A stretch of 64,000 nucleotides of DNA from Vitellaria paradoxa (taxonomy: Eukaryota; Streptophyta; Magnoliopsida; Ericales; Sapotaceae). A program made the position numbers and the translations under genes. Position 1 is the stretch's first letter. The number at the start of each line of letters is the position of its first letter. The notes below the pieces were generated by a model. That model was given only the letters and a program-made list of their open reading frames with translations, was not told where the DNA came from and did no database searches. Shown here piece by piece: positions 22,545 to 33,734 of the stretch. The stretch spans positions 53,410,690-53,474,689 of the forward strand of contig CM034236.1 in NCBI GenBank assembly GCA_019916065.1. Direction: 5' to 3'.

Positions 22545-22830
22545 TTGAACCTAATAAAAAGAATTATTGTGTTCAGTTTGTTTAGAAATTTTCTTCAAGT
22601 CTGTGGTTTTCAGAGTTTTTTAGCAAACGCACCCTAAATATACATACACGCATTTAGTTAGTCGTGCCATGAAATTGAACCTAATAAAAAGAATTATTGT
22701 GTTCAGTTAAAAAAGAATTATTGTGTTCAGTTTGTTTAGAAATTTTCTTCAAGTCAGTGGTTTTCAGAGTTTTTCAGCAAACGCACCCTAAATTTACACA
22801 CGCATTTAGTTAGTCGTGCCATGAAATTGA
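22545..22830. repeat. Tandem duplication in the SAMDC leader intron
   Basis: Copy 1 (22545-22674) and copy 2 (22675-22830) share long identical stretches, beginning TTGAACCTAATAAAAAGAAT and ending TAGTCGTGCCATGAAATTGA. Copy 2 has an extra internal repeat of the AAGAATTATTGTGTTCAG word. High similarity suggests a recent event. Confidence 0.9.
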
Positions 22831-23162
22831 ATGCAATACAAATCTAGTGATGTTGTCGTCATGGATTTTCCATATCCATTGTCTTTTTAGGTCTTGCAAT
22901 TTATTTGAATCTGTGCATTTTATAGACTTTTTTCTTTAATTGTTATTTTTTGTGTTTTATTTTTTCTTCTTTGCTTTGCCCTAGTGTGTGTCATATTTCT
23001 TTGTTCAGTGTTGTTATTTCATGTTCTATTATTTTACTGCTGCTTGGGCGTGGTAATTTTATTTTGATGTCTATTGCTTTATTGGTTGCGAGTATTTTTA
23101 GCGCGTCGATTGGTTGCAGTTGATTCTCATTCTGCTATTGATGGCATGTGCAGGAGGACTGG

Positions 23163-23171
23163 ATGATCTAA
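23163..23171 (+). CDS. SAMDC tiny upstream ORF (Met-Ile)
   Basis: ATG ATC TAA in the spliced leader. Its stop codon overlaps the ATG of the small upstream ORF by one base (TAATG). In plant SAMDC transcripts this overlapping pair is conserved. The tiny ORF lets ribosomes bypass or reach the repressive small ORF depending on polyamine concentration. Confidence 0.75.
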   Translation: MI

Positions 23172-23443
23172 TGGAGTCTAAAGGTGGTAAGAAGAAGTCT
23201 AGTAGTAGTAAATCCCTCTTTTATGAAGCTCCCCTAGGTTACAGCATTGAAGACGTTCGACCACACGGAGGAATCAAGAAGTACAGATCTGCTGCTTACT
23301 CCAACGTGAGTTTGACTATGACTTCTTTCCCACATCATCATGTAACTTGATTCAAAACAATTTTGGTTTGCTATGATATAAAATGTCATCAATACTAATG
23401 TAACTAATATGATGTTTTGCAGTGCGTGCGAAAGCCATCCTGA
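23171..23443 (+). CDS. SAMDC small upstream ORF, conserved regulatory peptide (51 aa)
   Basis: Two exons, 23171-23305 and 23423-23443, join in phase 0 to a 51-residue peptide that starts MESKGGKKKSSSS, contains FYEAPLGYSIEDVRPHGG and ends CVRKPS. This is the conserved-peptide upstream ORF found in plant SAMDC mRNAs, with the expected length and the usual intron near its 3' end. At high spermidine/spermine it represses translation of the main ORF, which starts 185 nt after its stop. The start at 23171 is fixed by conservation; an in-frame extension upstream is intron. Confidence 0.95.
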
Positions 23444-23538
23444 GATTTCCAAACGTGACGTAGGCACTGAAAGCAGTCAATACCCCGATATCTTGCTCGT
23501 GTTATTTCTTTTCTCCTTTTTCTCGTCTTCTACTCGTC

Positions 23539-23619
23539 TCACTTTGCAACAGCGTTACTTCATTCTCACTTTGCAACAGCGTTTCTTCGTTCTCGATTCA
23601 CAACAGCGTTTCTTCTCCC
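23539..23619 (+). repeat. Three 27-nt tandem repeats between the upstream ORF and SAMDC ATG
   Basis: Units 23539-23565, 23566-23592 and 23593-23619 share the core CAACAGCGTTNCTTC. The array ends 9 nt before the main ATG. The period is exactly 27, so any reading frame through it stays open. One frame reads as an LTLQQRFF-like repeat, but it has no ATG after the small ORF stop. Confidence 0.9.
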
Positions 23620-23628
23620 TAAGGCAAG

Positions 23629-24711
23629 ATGGCCTTGCCAGTTTCAGCTATTGGATTTGAAGGATATGAAAAGAGACTCGAAATATCATTCTTTGAACCT
23701 GGGATCTTTGCTGACCCTGGAGGCAAGGGCCTCCGGTCTTTATCAAAAGACCAATTGGATGAAATTTTAAAACCAGCTGAATGCACCATAGTCAGTTCAC
23801 TGTCGAATGATGAAGTTGACTCTTATGTTCTGTCTGAATCCAGCCTCTTTGTGTATCCATACAAAATTATCATCAAAACTTGTGGGACTACAAAATTGCT
23901 TCTCTCAATCCCATCCATCCTGAAATTTGCTGATTTGCTCTCTCTTTGTGTGAGATCTGTGAGGTATACTCGTGGAACTTTTATATTTGCTGGGGCTCAG
24001 CCATTCCCTCATCGTAACTTTTCTGAAGAAGTAGCTGTCCTTGATAGCTATTTTGGCAAGCTTGGTTCGGGCAGCAAGGCTTATGTTATGGGTAGTGATG
24101 ATAAACCACAGAAATGGCACGTTTATTCTGCTTCTGCCGAATCAGTGAATTATCTGGACAACATTTTCACCCTTGAAATGTGTATGACGGGTTTGGACAA
24201 GCAGAAGGCATCTGTGTTTTACAAGACTTCTTCAGGCTCTGCTGCTGCGATGACTGATCTCTCTGGTATTAGGATGATCCTTCCGGATTCTGAGATATGT
24301 GACTTTGAATTTGATCCTTGTGGTTACTCCATGAATGCCATTGAAGGGAGTGCAATGTCTACTATTCATGTCACACCGGAAGATGGCTTCAGTTATGCTA
24401 GTTTTGAAGCCATGGGATATGATTTCAGAGTTGTGAATGTGACCCATCTGCTCGAGAGGGTGTTGGCTTGTTTCCAGCCAAGCGAGTTTTCTGTTGCTTT
24501 GCATGCTGATGTTGCTAATGAACTTGCTTCTGATGTCAGTCTGGATGTGAAGGGATATTGCTGTGGAGAAAGGAGCTATGAGGTGCTTGGCAAGGGAGGG
24601 TCTGTTGTTTACCATAGCTTCACGAGGTCTGATGACTGTGGCTCTCCAAGGTCAATTCTGCATCGCTGTTGGAGTGAGAGCGAGGAAGACGAGAAAATTG
24701 AAAAGAAATAA
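23629..24711 (+). CDS. SAMDC: S-adenosylmethionine decarboxylase proenzyme
   Basis: A single-exon ORF of 360 residues, as usual for plant SAMDC. The enzyme decarboxylates S-adenosylmethionine, supplying aminopropyl groups for spermidine and spermine, and acts in the cytosol. It is made as a proenzyme that cuts itself before a serine, which becomes the pyruvoyl cofactor. Here the site is [12 protein letters not shown], between Glu70 and Ser71. [10 protein letters not shown] (10-19) carries the conserved N-terminal glutamates of the active site and processing region. KTCGTTKLL (about 83-91) holds the active-site cysteine. Context: a conserved tiny/small upstream ORF pair and leader introns, so regulation is probably translational via polyamines. 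No break is seen. Confidence 0.97.
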   Translation: MALPVSAIGFEGYEKRLEISFFEPGIFADPGGKGLRSLSKDQLDEILKPAECTIVSSLSNDEVDSYVLSESSLFVYPYKIIIKTCGTTKLLLSIPSILKFADLLSLCVRSVRYTRGTFIFAGAQPFPHRNFSEEVAVLDSYFGKLGSGSKAYVMGSDDKPQKWHVYSASAESVNYLDNIFTLEMCMTGLDKQKASVFYKTSSGSAAAMTDLSGIRMILPDSEICDFEFDPCGYSMNAIEGSAMSTIHVTPEDGFSYASFEAMGYDFRVVNVTHLLERVLACFQPSEFSVALHADVANELASDVSLDVKGYCCGERSYEVLGKGGSVVYHSFTRSDDCGSPRSILHRCWSESEEDEKIEKK

Positions 24712-25553
24712 ACACTGGGCCAGAGATTGTGGGATTTTCTGCATGCTTGCTTCAATTTCTTTAATTTCAAGTTTAAATTTGTTGCACAATAAGAGGATTT
24801 GTGTTGCTTATTAGCTGTTCGGTTTCATGTTTTGCTGCAATAATCTTTAGTTGTCAGTTGGACTATTATTGGTTTTAGGGGTCGTGGACCTGTACTTGTA
24901 GCTTCGGATGGCTGTGGGTGTTGAACCTTAAATTTGTTGTTCTGATGAATGCAATATATAATAATTTTTCCTTTTAGTGAAAGAGTTTTATCTTTATACT
25001 TGTTGATTCCATTTTAGTCAGGAGGTCTGTGGGGTTGTTTTTAACAGGAAGAACATTGGAATGGGGTTTTGCAATCTAATTTCCCTTCAACTACCCAAAA
25101 CCGAGTTTGGTGTGTTCTATTTTATGTCCTAAATATTCTCCAATTCTGTGATGTTGCAAGTGTTAGTAATGGCAACTTCAGTTGATGCATTAGGCTCTCA
25201 ACTTGCTCAAGCTTATTAGATAAAGAATAAGTCTGCTTATTAGATTAAGAATGAGTCTTGAGTCTGGCCTGTAAATAATTTGATCAATCGAAACGGTATT
25301 GTTTTGATTTAAAATAATTTAAATTTGAAAAATTGTTTCACTAAATCAGAATGATATTATTTTGATTTAAAACATTAAAAAAAATGTTTTTTTTTGGGGG
25401 GGGGGGATAGTCCTACAAAAATTCAAGTTTTTAACTTGTTTTATATTGACTCACCGAAAATAGGGAATTAAACTTGTTAAGTTTACGAATTAAAGTTCTG
25501 GTTAAGTTTTTTTCGGAGTCGGATGTTCTATTTTCATCCGTGTGCAATTATTT
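24712..25553. other. SAMDC 3' UTR and spacer
   Basis: The first about 250 bases look like 3' UTR. Further on there are two near-repeats of an AATGATATTATTTTGATTTAAAA-like phrase (about 25290-25375) and a T run followed by ten Gs near 25398. No gene seen. Confidence 0.5.
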
Positions 25554-25920
25554 AGGCCCCGTATGGGGTAAGTAAAATAAGATAAATTGAGATAAAATGT
25601 AGTTTGGAGTTAATTTTGACTTTTTTTTTTTTTTGAAAAGTTACAAATTGTGGGAACAGTTTTTTAAATCCGTTCTCACGGATTCAAAAAAATTTACAAA
25701 AAAAGTAGCGACAATGGTACTCGTTTGAAAGCCCTCGACACAAAGAATATGATTGTATAAAAAATTTACACATTCGATTAACCTATTTCCAAATTTTTTA
25801 TTTTTTTAGCGAAATATTGAAATTTTTTAAAATTAGTGATGGTAGGAAAATTAGATGTAAATGGATTATTAAAAATTTATAGAGATTTTTAGCATTTTAT
25901 CTTGATGCCAAACGGGGCCT
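25554..25920. mobile_element. 367-bp MITE with AGGCCCCGT inverted ends
   Basis: The left end AGGCCCCGTATGG and right end CCAAACGGGGCCT are inverted repeats matching at 12 of 13 positions. ATTT lies on both sides and could be the target duplication. The interior aligns with 6829-7185 (shared CACGGATTC, GACAATGGTACT and AAGAATATGATTGTA blocks). Non-coding. Confidence 0.65.
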
Positions 25921-26403
25921 ATTTTGTTTGGATTTTTACTTATTTTAATGTTCCATGAATTAGTTGAAGTTTTTATTTTATTTATTCATTCTTTTATTAA
26001 TTCGGTCAGTAAAGCGAGATTTATGGAAGGAATCCTCCTCCATTATCTGTCAGTAAAGCGAAGGAATCCTCTTCCATTATCTGTCGTAATCTCTTGCCGT
26101 TTTTCCTTTGATAGCGTAACACAAAGGGGAGATGAATCCGCAGAGAAAGAGAGGGGGTTGAGTGGTTCTCCTCCAACTGTTATCTTAGGTGGGCGGAAGG
26201 AAAATTCTTTCCTTCGGGCTGATTCTCTCTTATTGTCTCGATCCCTCCAAATAGGAGAAAACCCTAGGAAAACCTCTAGTTTCTTCTCTTTTTTTTTTTT
26301 TTTTTCACCATTTTATTTATTTATTTGCATTATTTCCTTCATAACAAAAAACGTAACCTTCCATTGCATCCAGCTCTTGTTAGGAGCAAATTAATACACA
26401 TTT

Positions 26404-26444
<41 letters not shown>

Positions 26445-28033
26445 TCTTTATTTGACAGAATTGCTCTCGGAAGCTCTCTTTAAATAATTAAATTAATCAT
26501 CCATGGCTGCCCATTTATTATTTATTAATGCATTAGTTGGTTGTTGGATGTTCGTAACTTAGAAAAAGAGCAGTTAGTCCACAAAACAGGCTGGCTTCAA
26601 GCATATTGCTTTGTTTGGGGACAAAGCAAGACAAGATTTTTCAAATTATTTTTTTTTAAATATTTCACACCAAAAAAGGGTCTGAACATAAATAAAAATT
26701 ATTTATGCATATGAGTGGCCCTAAACCCTTGTCTATTATAGATGGGTTGGCTTGGCCTTCATTCTTTAATTCATTACTTGTGTGAGAATAAAGGAGAAGG
26801 AAAGAAGAAAACAAGAGAAGAAAGGAGAAAGAGGGGAGAGAGAGGTCTTGAAAGTTCTTGGCAGTGGCAGGGGTGGGGTGGGGTGGGGAATCACAAGTCA
26901 TTTTGCCTTTTGTCAGTAGTCCTTTTATTTGGTTTTTGTCTTTGCCGTGAAGGGGAATCTCTAGTCATTTGCCTTTTGCCAGTTGTTTCTTTTTTTTGTT
27001 TTGGTTGTCTTTTGGGATAGGAAAAGACACCTTGCCGCTCATGGCCTCTTATGTTATCCTTTCCTCTAGAGAGAATCAGAACAAGTTCAGTGACCGCTTC
27101 ATTTCCTACACCCAATAATGAACCTACACTAAATGACACTCTGTTTGGCTGCTTTCACCACAGATGAAGGCAAATTCCAATTGAAATCCAAAAAGTCTTA
27201 TCCAGCAGCCAAACTTGACAAATGGAATTGAATGGGATGCACTGAGTGGGACGTTGAATGAGCATCACCACACGAACACACAAATGCACACCACACCTAA
27301 ACTTCCAACTTTTTTTATTTAAATTTTTTTTTTTTTTTCTGCACCTTGAATGTTTCATCAAATCTCACTTCAGTGTCTTAACATTTTAAGCATAATAATT
27401 AAAGCTTGAGAATCTAAGGCCCTCTGTCACATTTCATTTACAATCACCATTAAATAATACGTGTGGCTGTTAATATAGGAGTAAAATAGCAAATGTACAC
27501 GAGTAAAATTGTAAAAGAGGGTGATGGAGACCCTCAAAAGTTCTTAATTGTTACGATTAAAGTATTAGGCCTAAAGTGAAATTTAACAAAAAAATCAAAG
27601 ATGCAAAATGTAATTTACACCAATTTTTGTTAAAGCTACAAGATTATTATGTGGATATATAATCAACAACACTTTGGTTGCATTAGCATACCCCTCCTCT
27701 CCAAGGTACTAGTAGTCTCATACATACTGAAATCTCCATAATCAACTCATAAAAGATTAGAACAAAAAGTGTTGCATCAGCTCGTTAACAATGAAACTGG
27801 GCTGAAGCATAGATGGGAACAGAACAAAATTTATGTGATTCACCTGAAAATGGTACATCCATCAGAATAAATCCTAGTGTGTACTTCACTTCTATCTGCT
27901 AAAGATGGGTGGGGGGAAGAAATGAAGATTCTCAATTGTTATGACCACGAGGCCCTCCACGCTTCTCAAAGAAGTAACAGATGAGATGTTCTGGCCCTTG
28001 ATCTGTCTTTGTAGTTTTTGTCTCTATGGCAAT
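25921..28033. other. Spacer with small duplication, telo-box and microsatellite
   Basis: 26005-26082 holds two adjacent copies of a GTCAGTAAAGCG...GGAATCCTC.TCCATTATCT phrase, the second missing about 10 bases. AAACCCTAG (telo-box) occurs at 26259-26267 in a promoter-like, moderately GC stretch. An AT microsatellite follows near 26406-26440. A GA- and G-rich stretch lies at 26785-26890. Reading frames here lack motifs. The last 100-300 bases before 28034 are probably the RRP7 3' UTR. Confidence 0.45.
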
Positions 28034-31000
28034 TCAGTAGGGACGGAACTTTCTTGCAGCCCTCAATTGTTGTATCCGTTTTTTATCCTGCTCGAATTTG
28101 CTTTGCAGAGCCATGATCTCTGCAAGGAATAAAGGTTCAAGATAATATAATAACAGCTGCAAAGAAGAATAAGAATATAGCAGTCCATGTGTCGGGTTAC
28201 ATATGCTGCCAATGTACCACAGTACAGAACACGTTCTACAGGAAGCTTAATTGCAATAACTGAATATTTACTGATGGGGAACAACCCCTAATTTTATAGA
28301 ACTAATAGATGTTCCCTAGGGCAAAATATATCCCACCCTTGATAGGCCCTTTTTTCAATAACTTGATTAGGATTGTTTTCGAGCAAAAAAGTCAATTTGG
28401 GAAAAAACATATTCCTGAATGTAAATAAATAAATCACAACGCAAAGTTTAGTCTTTTCTGTCGCTTAGGGACTTTTCAGGTGAAAGGCAGATCTTGAGAG
28501 TTCAGTTAAACCTCAAAGCTATTTCTTTTGCCTCCACAAAAACCTTCAGCCCAAGCCTCAAAGCCTTTATCTTAACGATTATAAGCTTACAAGAGAAATT
28601 TTTTAACCACCTCAAAGGACTGAAATAATTTTACTTATGGGTATCTGCTGCAATCTAAGTTATTTGGTTCTCACTGTATCCAAGTGAAATTAAGACAGCA
28701 AAACAGCCAGATGAAAAATTATAAAATAATGGGAAAGAAAGAACAAAAGGAATCTAATGTAGATGCAAGACAAAGTCATATTGAGATATGCAAGAAAATG
28801 TTAAGAAAAATAGAGAGAGGAAGGTAGGTAACTTTTAACTGTATCGGATCACTAAACAATTAATTATTTTTTCACAATCCATTTAACTCTACCATCAAGA
28901 TATGCACTAATAATGATTTCAAGGAAAGGGACAAGGAATATAATTTTGCTAGAGAAATCCATCATACCGTTCCTCTGGGCCTCTCTTTTCTGGAACCGGT
29001 AGAAATCCAACCCAACATCTTTGTTTTTCTTCTTGGCCATATTTTCTAGGACAGCAGCCTGGGCAACTGAACCCACAGTAATTCCACTTTCAGTATCTGT
29101 TGTCTTTTTCCGACCTTTATGATGTACAACAACAGTCCATCCACCCTCAGCAGCAAGTGCTTCTCTTTCGTTTCTAGCCTGAAAATGTGATAATATATTA
29201 AATGAGAGAACAGTTGCAGACATAATGGATACTCAATGATGTGCCTGTCATTTCAATGCTATATGAACATTGATGAAATCATCAAGGGTAGCACAGGCAG
29301 AGAGACTCGTGGGAGAAAAAATACCTGCTCCTCTTGTGCCTCATAAGCAGTTATAAAATCATCTATCCTTTCTTGCAATAACTCTAAAGCTGGTCTACTT
29401 TGATGGTATTCTGTAATCCACTCTGTAATTCATGAAATCCTTGTTAAGCTCTCATCAAGAAAAGAAATTCTCAATAAAACGTTCTGCTTGCATTCAATCA
29501 ACGAAAGTTCAAAACGTACCATAGAAAAAAAAAATCAGGAAGAACAGATTATAAAGTATGTTTATTCCTCTTCAAAAATACAAACAGAAAGTTTGCTTGC
29601 ATTAAGTTATTAGAAGACTGATTCATTAAAGAGACAAGAAGAGGCCATAAACCTTATTGAGAAAATTGTTCTTGAAGCACAGTAGTGATTTTAATCATAG
29701 TTGGAAAACACAAGAAAATATTATTATAATATATGTAGTCCCAAAAAGAATACGTAAGAAATAAGAATGAGTATAGATTGAACCAAAACAGTGAATAAGG
29801 TTTTCTGATTAAAAAGTGAAAATCACAGAAATGTATTGACTTCAAACTGATCACATTTGGACAGCTATTGAGTGCATCTATGCCAATAAATGAAGAACTG
29901 CCAAAAGTCTATGAGCCCTGCAGGTGAAAAAAGTACATTCAAATGGGAAAAACTATTGTGTGTGTTTGTGCCAATAAATGAAGAACTGCTAAAAGTCTAC
30001 GAGTCCTGCAGGTGAAACAAGTACATTCAAATAAGCAATAATTCATACTTTTCATTCCTCTAGAGCAGTCCTCGTCTCCTGAAGATATCTCATAAACTTC
30101 ATTTTGTTCAGTTTCTTCTCTATTTTCCAGTGTTTTCTCTTCTTTTTTTGATGATTGGTGTTCCTTTTTAGTCTTGCGAGACTTTTTTGACTTACCTACA
30201 GAAGAGAAATTCCCAAAGAAACACAAATATTAAAACAACCTAACCTTGAATATTTTGCAAAAATATCATTTATGAGTTCTAGATTTCAAACATGGAAACA
30301 ACCTCAATGATACTTCAAAGAAATCAAAATAAGTGAAACTTAAAATCATGTATAAATGTGGGGAAAGGATCAAAGTAAATGTCAAACTACAAAGCTCCTA
30401 TCACACAAACAAAATAAAAGAATTTTGATGAAGAGTCAGTCCCTGTGAAACAAAAACCAGCAAACTCAGCATCAACTGCAAGCTCATTATAAAAGTGGAA
30501 ACACTGTTGTCTAAGCTCAAAAAGAAGAAGTAATATGATTGAAGAGAATGCGGTACTTCACAAGGAGCTTTGAAGAATTCCCTTGTCCAAATTTTTATTT
30601 TTCAAGCCATTAGACAGTTCTTTGGTCCTTTAGTTTTATCTCACCATTCTCTTCTCTAGAGTCATCTTCAACTTCATGATGAAGCTCATCGACTTTGTCG
30701 ATCCCAACTTTCTTTTTCTTCTCCTGCTTTATTTTCTTTTTCCTCAATATTCTCTCATTGTTTTCCTTATCTTCGGGTGCACCATTCTCTTCATCAAAGA
30801 CACTGTCCACTTCATCATGGACATCCACTTTGCTTATTACACCTTTTTTTCTTTTCTCCTTCCTCAATAATTTACTCCTCTTTTTTTCTCGATTTGATTC
30901 ATCTGAGAAGTAAACCAAATAACATTAAAAGATAATCATATGCTAAAACCACAGCAGACACAAAATTAGAATATCAAAGATACCTTTACTTCCAATATTG

Positions 31001-33072
31001 TACTGATAAACTTCAGCGGCTTCAGGTTTGCTTCCCTTTTCCTTTTCTCTTCTCCTCCGCTTAGAAAAATTATTCTTTCTCTTTTCTTCTGTTCCTTTAT
31101 ACAAGTCTTGCTCTGGAACAACAAACGGGCAAGCAAGGAACATCTTAACTCACTCAAATTTTCCTAAATTAAAAAAAGAGCAAAACCAATGATCGAGGAA
31201 ATGATGGGAAAATGAAGGATAGCCTTTGAACTTCAAATAATGTACCTGGTAAGAAAAGGAATGAGACTCCAAAGTAGGATATCTTGGTGAATGTAATGAT
31301 TTGCAAGGATTTTACTATATTTGCATCATTTTGACTATCTGATTTAAACTTTTTGTCAGGTGAAAGACAATTTTTTTTGAAAATTTGTAACATTTTTTTC
31401 AAAATTACAATTTGTTTAGTTATGACGCAAATGATTTGTTGAGCAAATCCCAATATGATAGTTGGTCAGGCGTCAGTGAAAGGCACCAAATAACGCCCCT
31501 TCATTCAGTATACATGAAGTGTTAGAATATAAAATATATCCACCTCAAGTCCTTGTGGTCACATATTAGGAACCTAAAGTTGGAGTTTTAAATTTTTGTT
31601 GATTGTACATCAACCGTACTTTGAAAGTCGAACTTTAACACCCCCCTGGCAAAAAAGAAAAAAAAAAAAAACACAACAACAGCAGCTCCCTATAGGGGAC
31701 TGACAACTCTCTCGCTATGGTTGGATAGTCCCTCTACGTATCTCCCTACCTGTGGCACACATTCGCAAGAGAATACAGATCAGAAGCATTTGGGGCCCCT
31801 CCACACTTCTGCGATCAATAAACCCCTCCCCGAGACCATGCCTCACCCGCTGGGGACATTTGGGTTCTAGGAAAGCATTACGAACCCTTTGGGATCATTT
31901 CGGGCCTCCTACCATAGAATTCTCTCGTAGACATTTCCAGGGTTCAATACTTATCCATCAAGGAAAGCATTTCAAGGCCCTAGATTAAGAGAAATACCCA
32001 AGGGTCTCCTCCTAGTATCACCCTAGAGGACCTCATAATTGTACACTCACTTGCGGGGACCATGAGCGACAAGTAACTTAGTGGATAGAGTTAGGGGATC
32101 CATCAGAACACCTTTGATTAGTCTAGAGAGAGAGGCACTGCCCGACAAAGAACCGACCAGGACGTGACCACCCATACAAGTATAGTAACGATCCTCGTAC
32201 CAACTGATCATGCAAGGACGCTGCCACTTCTTGGCTGGATGTCCTCCTGCCAGCAGTTGGGTTAAGTCATGCAGAGTCATTCACCTATCCCAAGGACCAT
32301 TGTCCCAGTGTTTAAAATCATTAAGACTTGATTTCATATTCCATTACAACTCTATTGCATTGTTGATAAAACTACAGAAATATCCAAATTCTTGCATTTA
32401 AAAGGTAAGAAACTTATCGTCTTTACTTATGTGCTTTATCCGTTTTCCTCTTTTGATATTGGGATAGTTTGATTTTAATTTTGAGTTCTTAAAATGTTGG
32501 GTAAGTATATAATATTATTTTATTTTTATTATTATTTTTTTATTTACATAATACGTAACTAGTGTGTGCAACCCTTCTAGTAGTTAGAAAATAAGCTCTA
32601 AATTCCTCACCAACTAAATTAAAAAAAAAAAATTCCAAATCAAACTTTACCAGCCTGCTGGCCTTGGCAGCTTGTTGAACATTAAAAGTAGCAGCCCGGA
32701 CACGAAAAATACCGTTGAACAAAACCCTAATTTTTTTTAACAACAACTAAACCCTAACAATCCCACACTAATTGATTGTGCATCTATATGAACATAAAAA
32801 TGCGTGTATTGTCTTCATATCTAAGCATGGAGTGAACCCAAATTGTCTGAAGATAACTAAGAACAATAAAAATTCCGAACAAACCAGTGGGGGGGAACAG
32901 ACAGAATCAGATAGAAAACGCATAAATAAAGCGTCACACACACACACACACCTGTTTCAGCAAGCTTGGATTTTTTCTTCTCGCGAAATTCCTTCTTCTT
33001 CCTCTTCAGAAGTGGTTTTTCTGATTCCAACCCAGCTGTGATCGTCCGCCTTTTCTTCGATTCTGCTTTCAT
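28034..33072 (-). CDS. RRP7: RRP7-like ribosomal RNA-processing protein (7 exons)
   Basis: Minus-strand exons are 33072-32952, 31112-30984, 30902-30645, 30195-30049, 29422-29325, 29178-28968 and 28119-28034. Every junction has GT-AG signals and compatible phase, giving 349 residues. The N-terminal 200 or so residues are extremely Lys/Glu/Arg-rich (for example LKRKKKEFREKKKSKL), typical of nucleolar proteins. From about residue 220 the RRP7 C-terminal domain appears: KWITEYHQSRPALELLQERI, then GWTVVVHHKGRKKT.DTESG, GLDFYRFQKREAQRN, and the end QSKFEQDKKRIQQLRAARKF. RRP7 acts in small-subunit (18S) rRNA maturation in the nucleolus. Plant forms lack a clear copy of the yeast N-terminal RRM-like region, as here. 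Exon 1 ends in a GT microsatellite. Confidence 0.93.
31520..32310 (-). mobile_element. Possible LTR fragment and GC-richer insert in RRP7 intron 1
   Basis: 31520-31640 starts TGTTAG and ends TAACA, and is followed at once by a C run. The same arrangement (LTR end then purine tract on the other strand) is seen at the copia LTR at 58296. From about 31672 to 32310 base composition is far less AT-rich than the surrounding intron, suggesting inserted DNA. I recognise no protein domain and found no matching second LTR or primer site. Confidence 0.3.
32722..32757. promoter_or_regulatory. Two telo-boxes in RRP7 intron 1
   Basis: AAACCCTAA occurs at 32722-32730 and again at 32749-32757. Telo-boxes are enriched near transcription starts of plant ribosome-biogenesis and ribosomal-protein genes, and this gene is one. 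They lie about 200 bp inside intron 1, so a role as downstream promoter elements is inference. Confidence 0.45.
32935..32951 (-). repeat. GT microsatellite forming the RRP7 intron 1 donor
   Basis: On the coding strand, exon 1 ends ACAG at 32952 and the intron starts directly with a GT run of about eight units. The splice donor is therefore the first unit of the microsatellite. Confidence 0.85.
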
Positions 33073-33734
33073 CTCTCTCTCTCTCTCTCTCTGAGAATGA
33101 GATAGGTCGACAGAGAACAGAGCAAAGAACACTGGGGGACGTTTTAGGGCGCCTTTTTAATCGGGATCGGGTTGGTTGAGTCGGGTGGGTTCTGGTTTTA
33201 GATCCTGGCCCGGACAGGATTTGACATGGGACAACGAGATAAAAGTTCATTTAGAGGACCAAAATAAATACATAGATAAAAAAATAGAAAAAAAATTATT
33301 TTTAGAGATCTGCAGTATTTTTTTTTCTGCTCTGTAATTCTCAGTTAATTTTTTATTAATTTTTAAAAGAAATAAATAAAACAATAAACATATATTTAAT
33401 TTTTTTAAGTACTTGAGAATTTAACCGATGTTGCGATGTTGATATTTTAATGTACGTTTGTTTTTATTTTTTATTTTTTACTAATTTGTAAGTTAAAATG
33501 AAGAGTGTCGTAAATGGCTATAAATTATGATTTTAAATTTTCTAGCCCTGTTTGATTTTGGTTTTAGAAATTGAGACTCGAAAAAATATTTTTAAAATAT
33601 TCTAAAAGTTGGTTTGTAATTCAAAAATATGATGATTATTATATTTGATATTTGATTAAGAGAATATAGAGTAATAAAAAAATATAAAATACAAATGACG
33701 TATAATTATATATCTTTAATCAATTCACATTGAG
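33073..33734. other. RRP7 upstream region
   Basis: A CT/GA run (33074-33092) sits just before the RRP7 ATG on the coding strand. The next 150 bases are GC-richer and probably promoter and 5' UTR. Beyond 33250 the DNA becomes AT-rich with no gene. Confidence 0.5.

Larger units (their letters stand above)
21825..23628 (+). promoter_or_regulatory. SAMDC 5' leader with introns and upstream ORFs
   Basis: Splice signals suggest leader exons about 21825-21987 (donor GTATGG), 22098-22157 (acceptor TTTCTAG, donor GTAAGT), 23154-23305 and 23423 onward. The last two are confirmed by continuity of the small upstream ORF; the first two rest only on splice-site quality. Long intron-bearing leaders with two overlapping upstream ORFs are characteristic of plant SAMDC genes. 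They couple main-ORF translation to polyamine levels. Confidence 0.65.

Noticed and set aside
23409..23660. Frame with LTLQQRFF repeats overlapping the SAMDC start
   Set aside because: Its only ATG lies in the leader intron and is spliced out. The repeat is a DNA-level 27-nt duplication.
25924..26394. 156-codon open frame right of the 367-bp MITE
   Set aside because: It begins in the flank of the repeat, includes a small DNA duplication and long T run, and has no recognisable domain.
31752..32280. Open frames in the GC-richer block of RRP7 intron 1
   Set aside because: Higher GC lowers stop frequency by chance. No motif, and the RRP7 exons join in phase without it.
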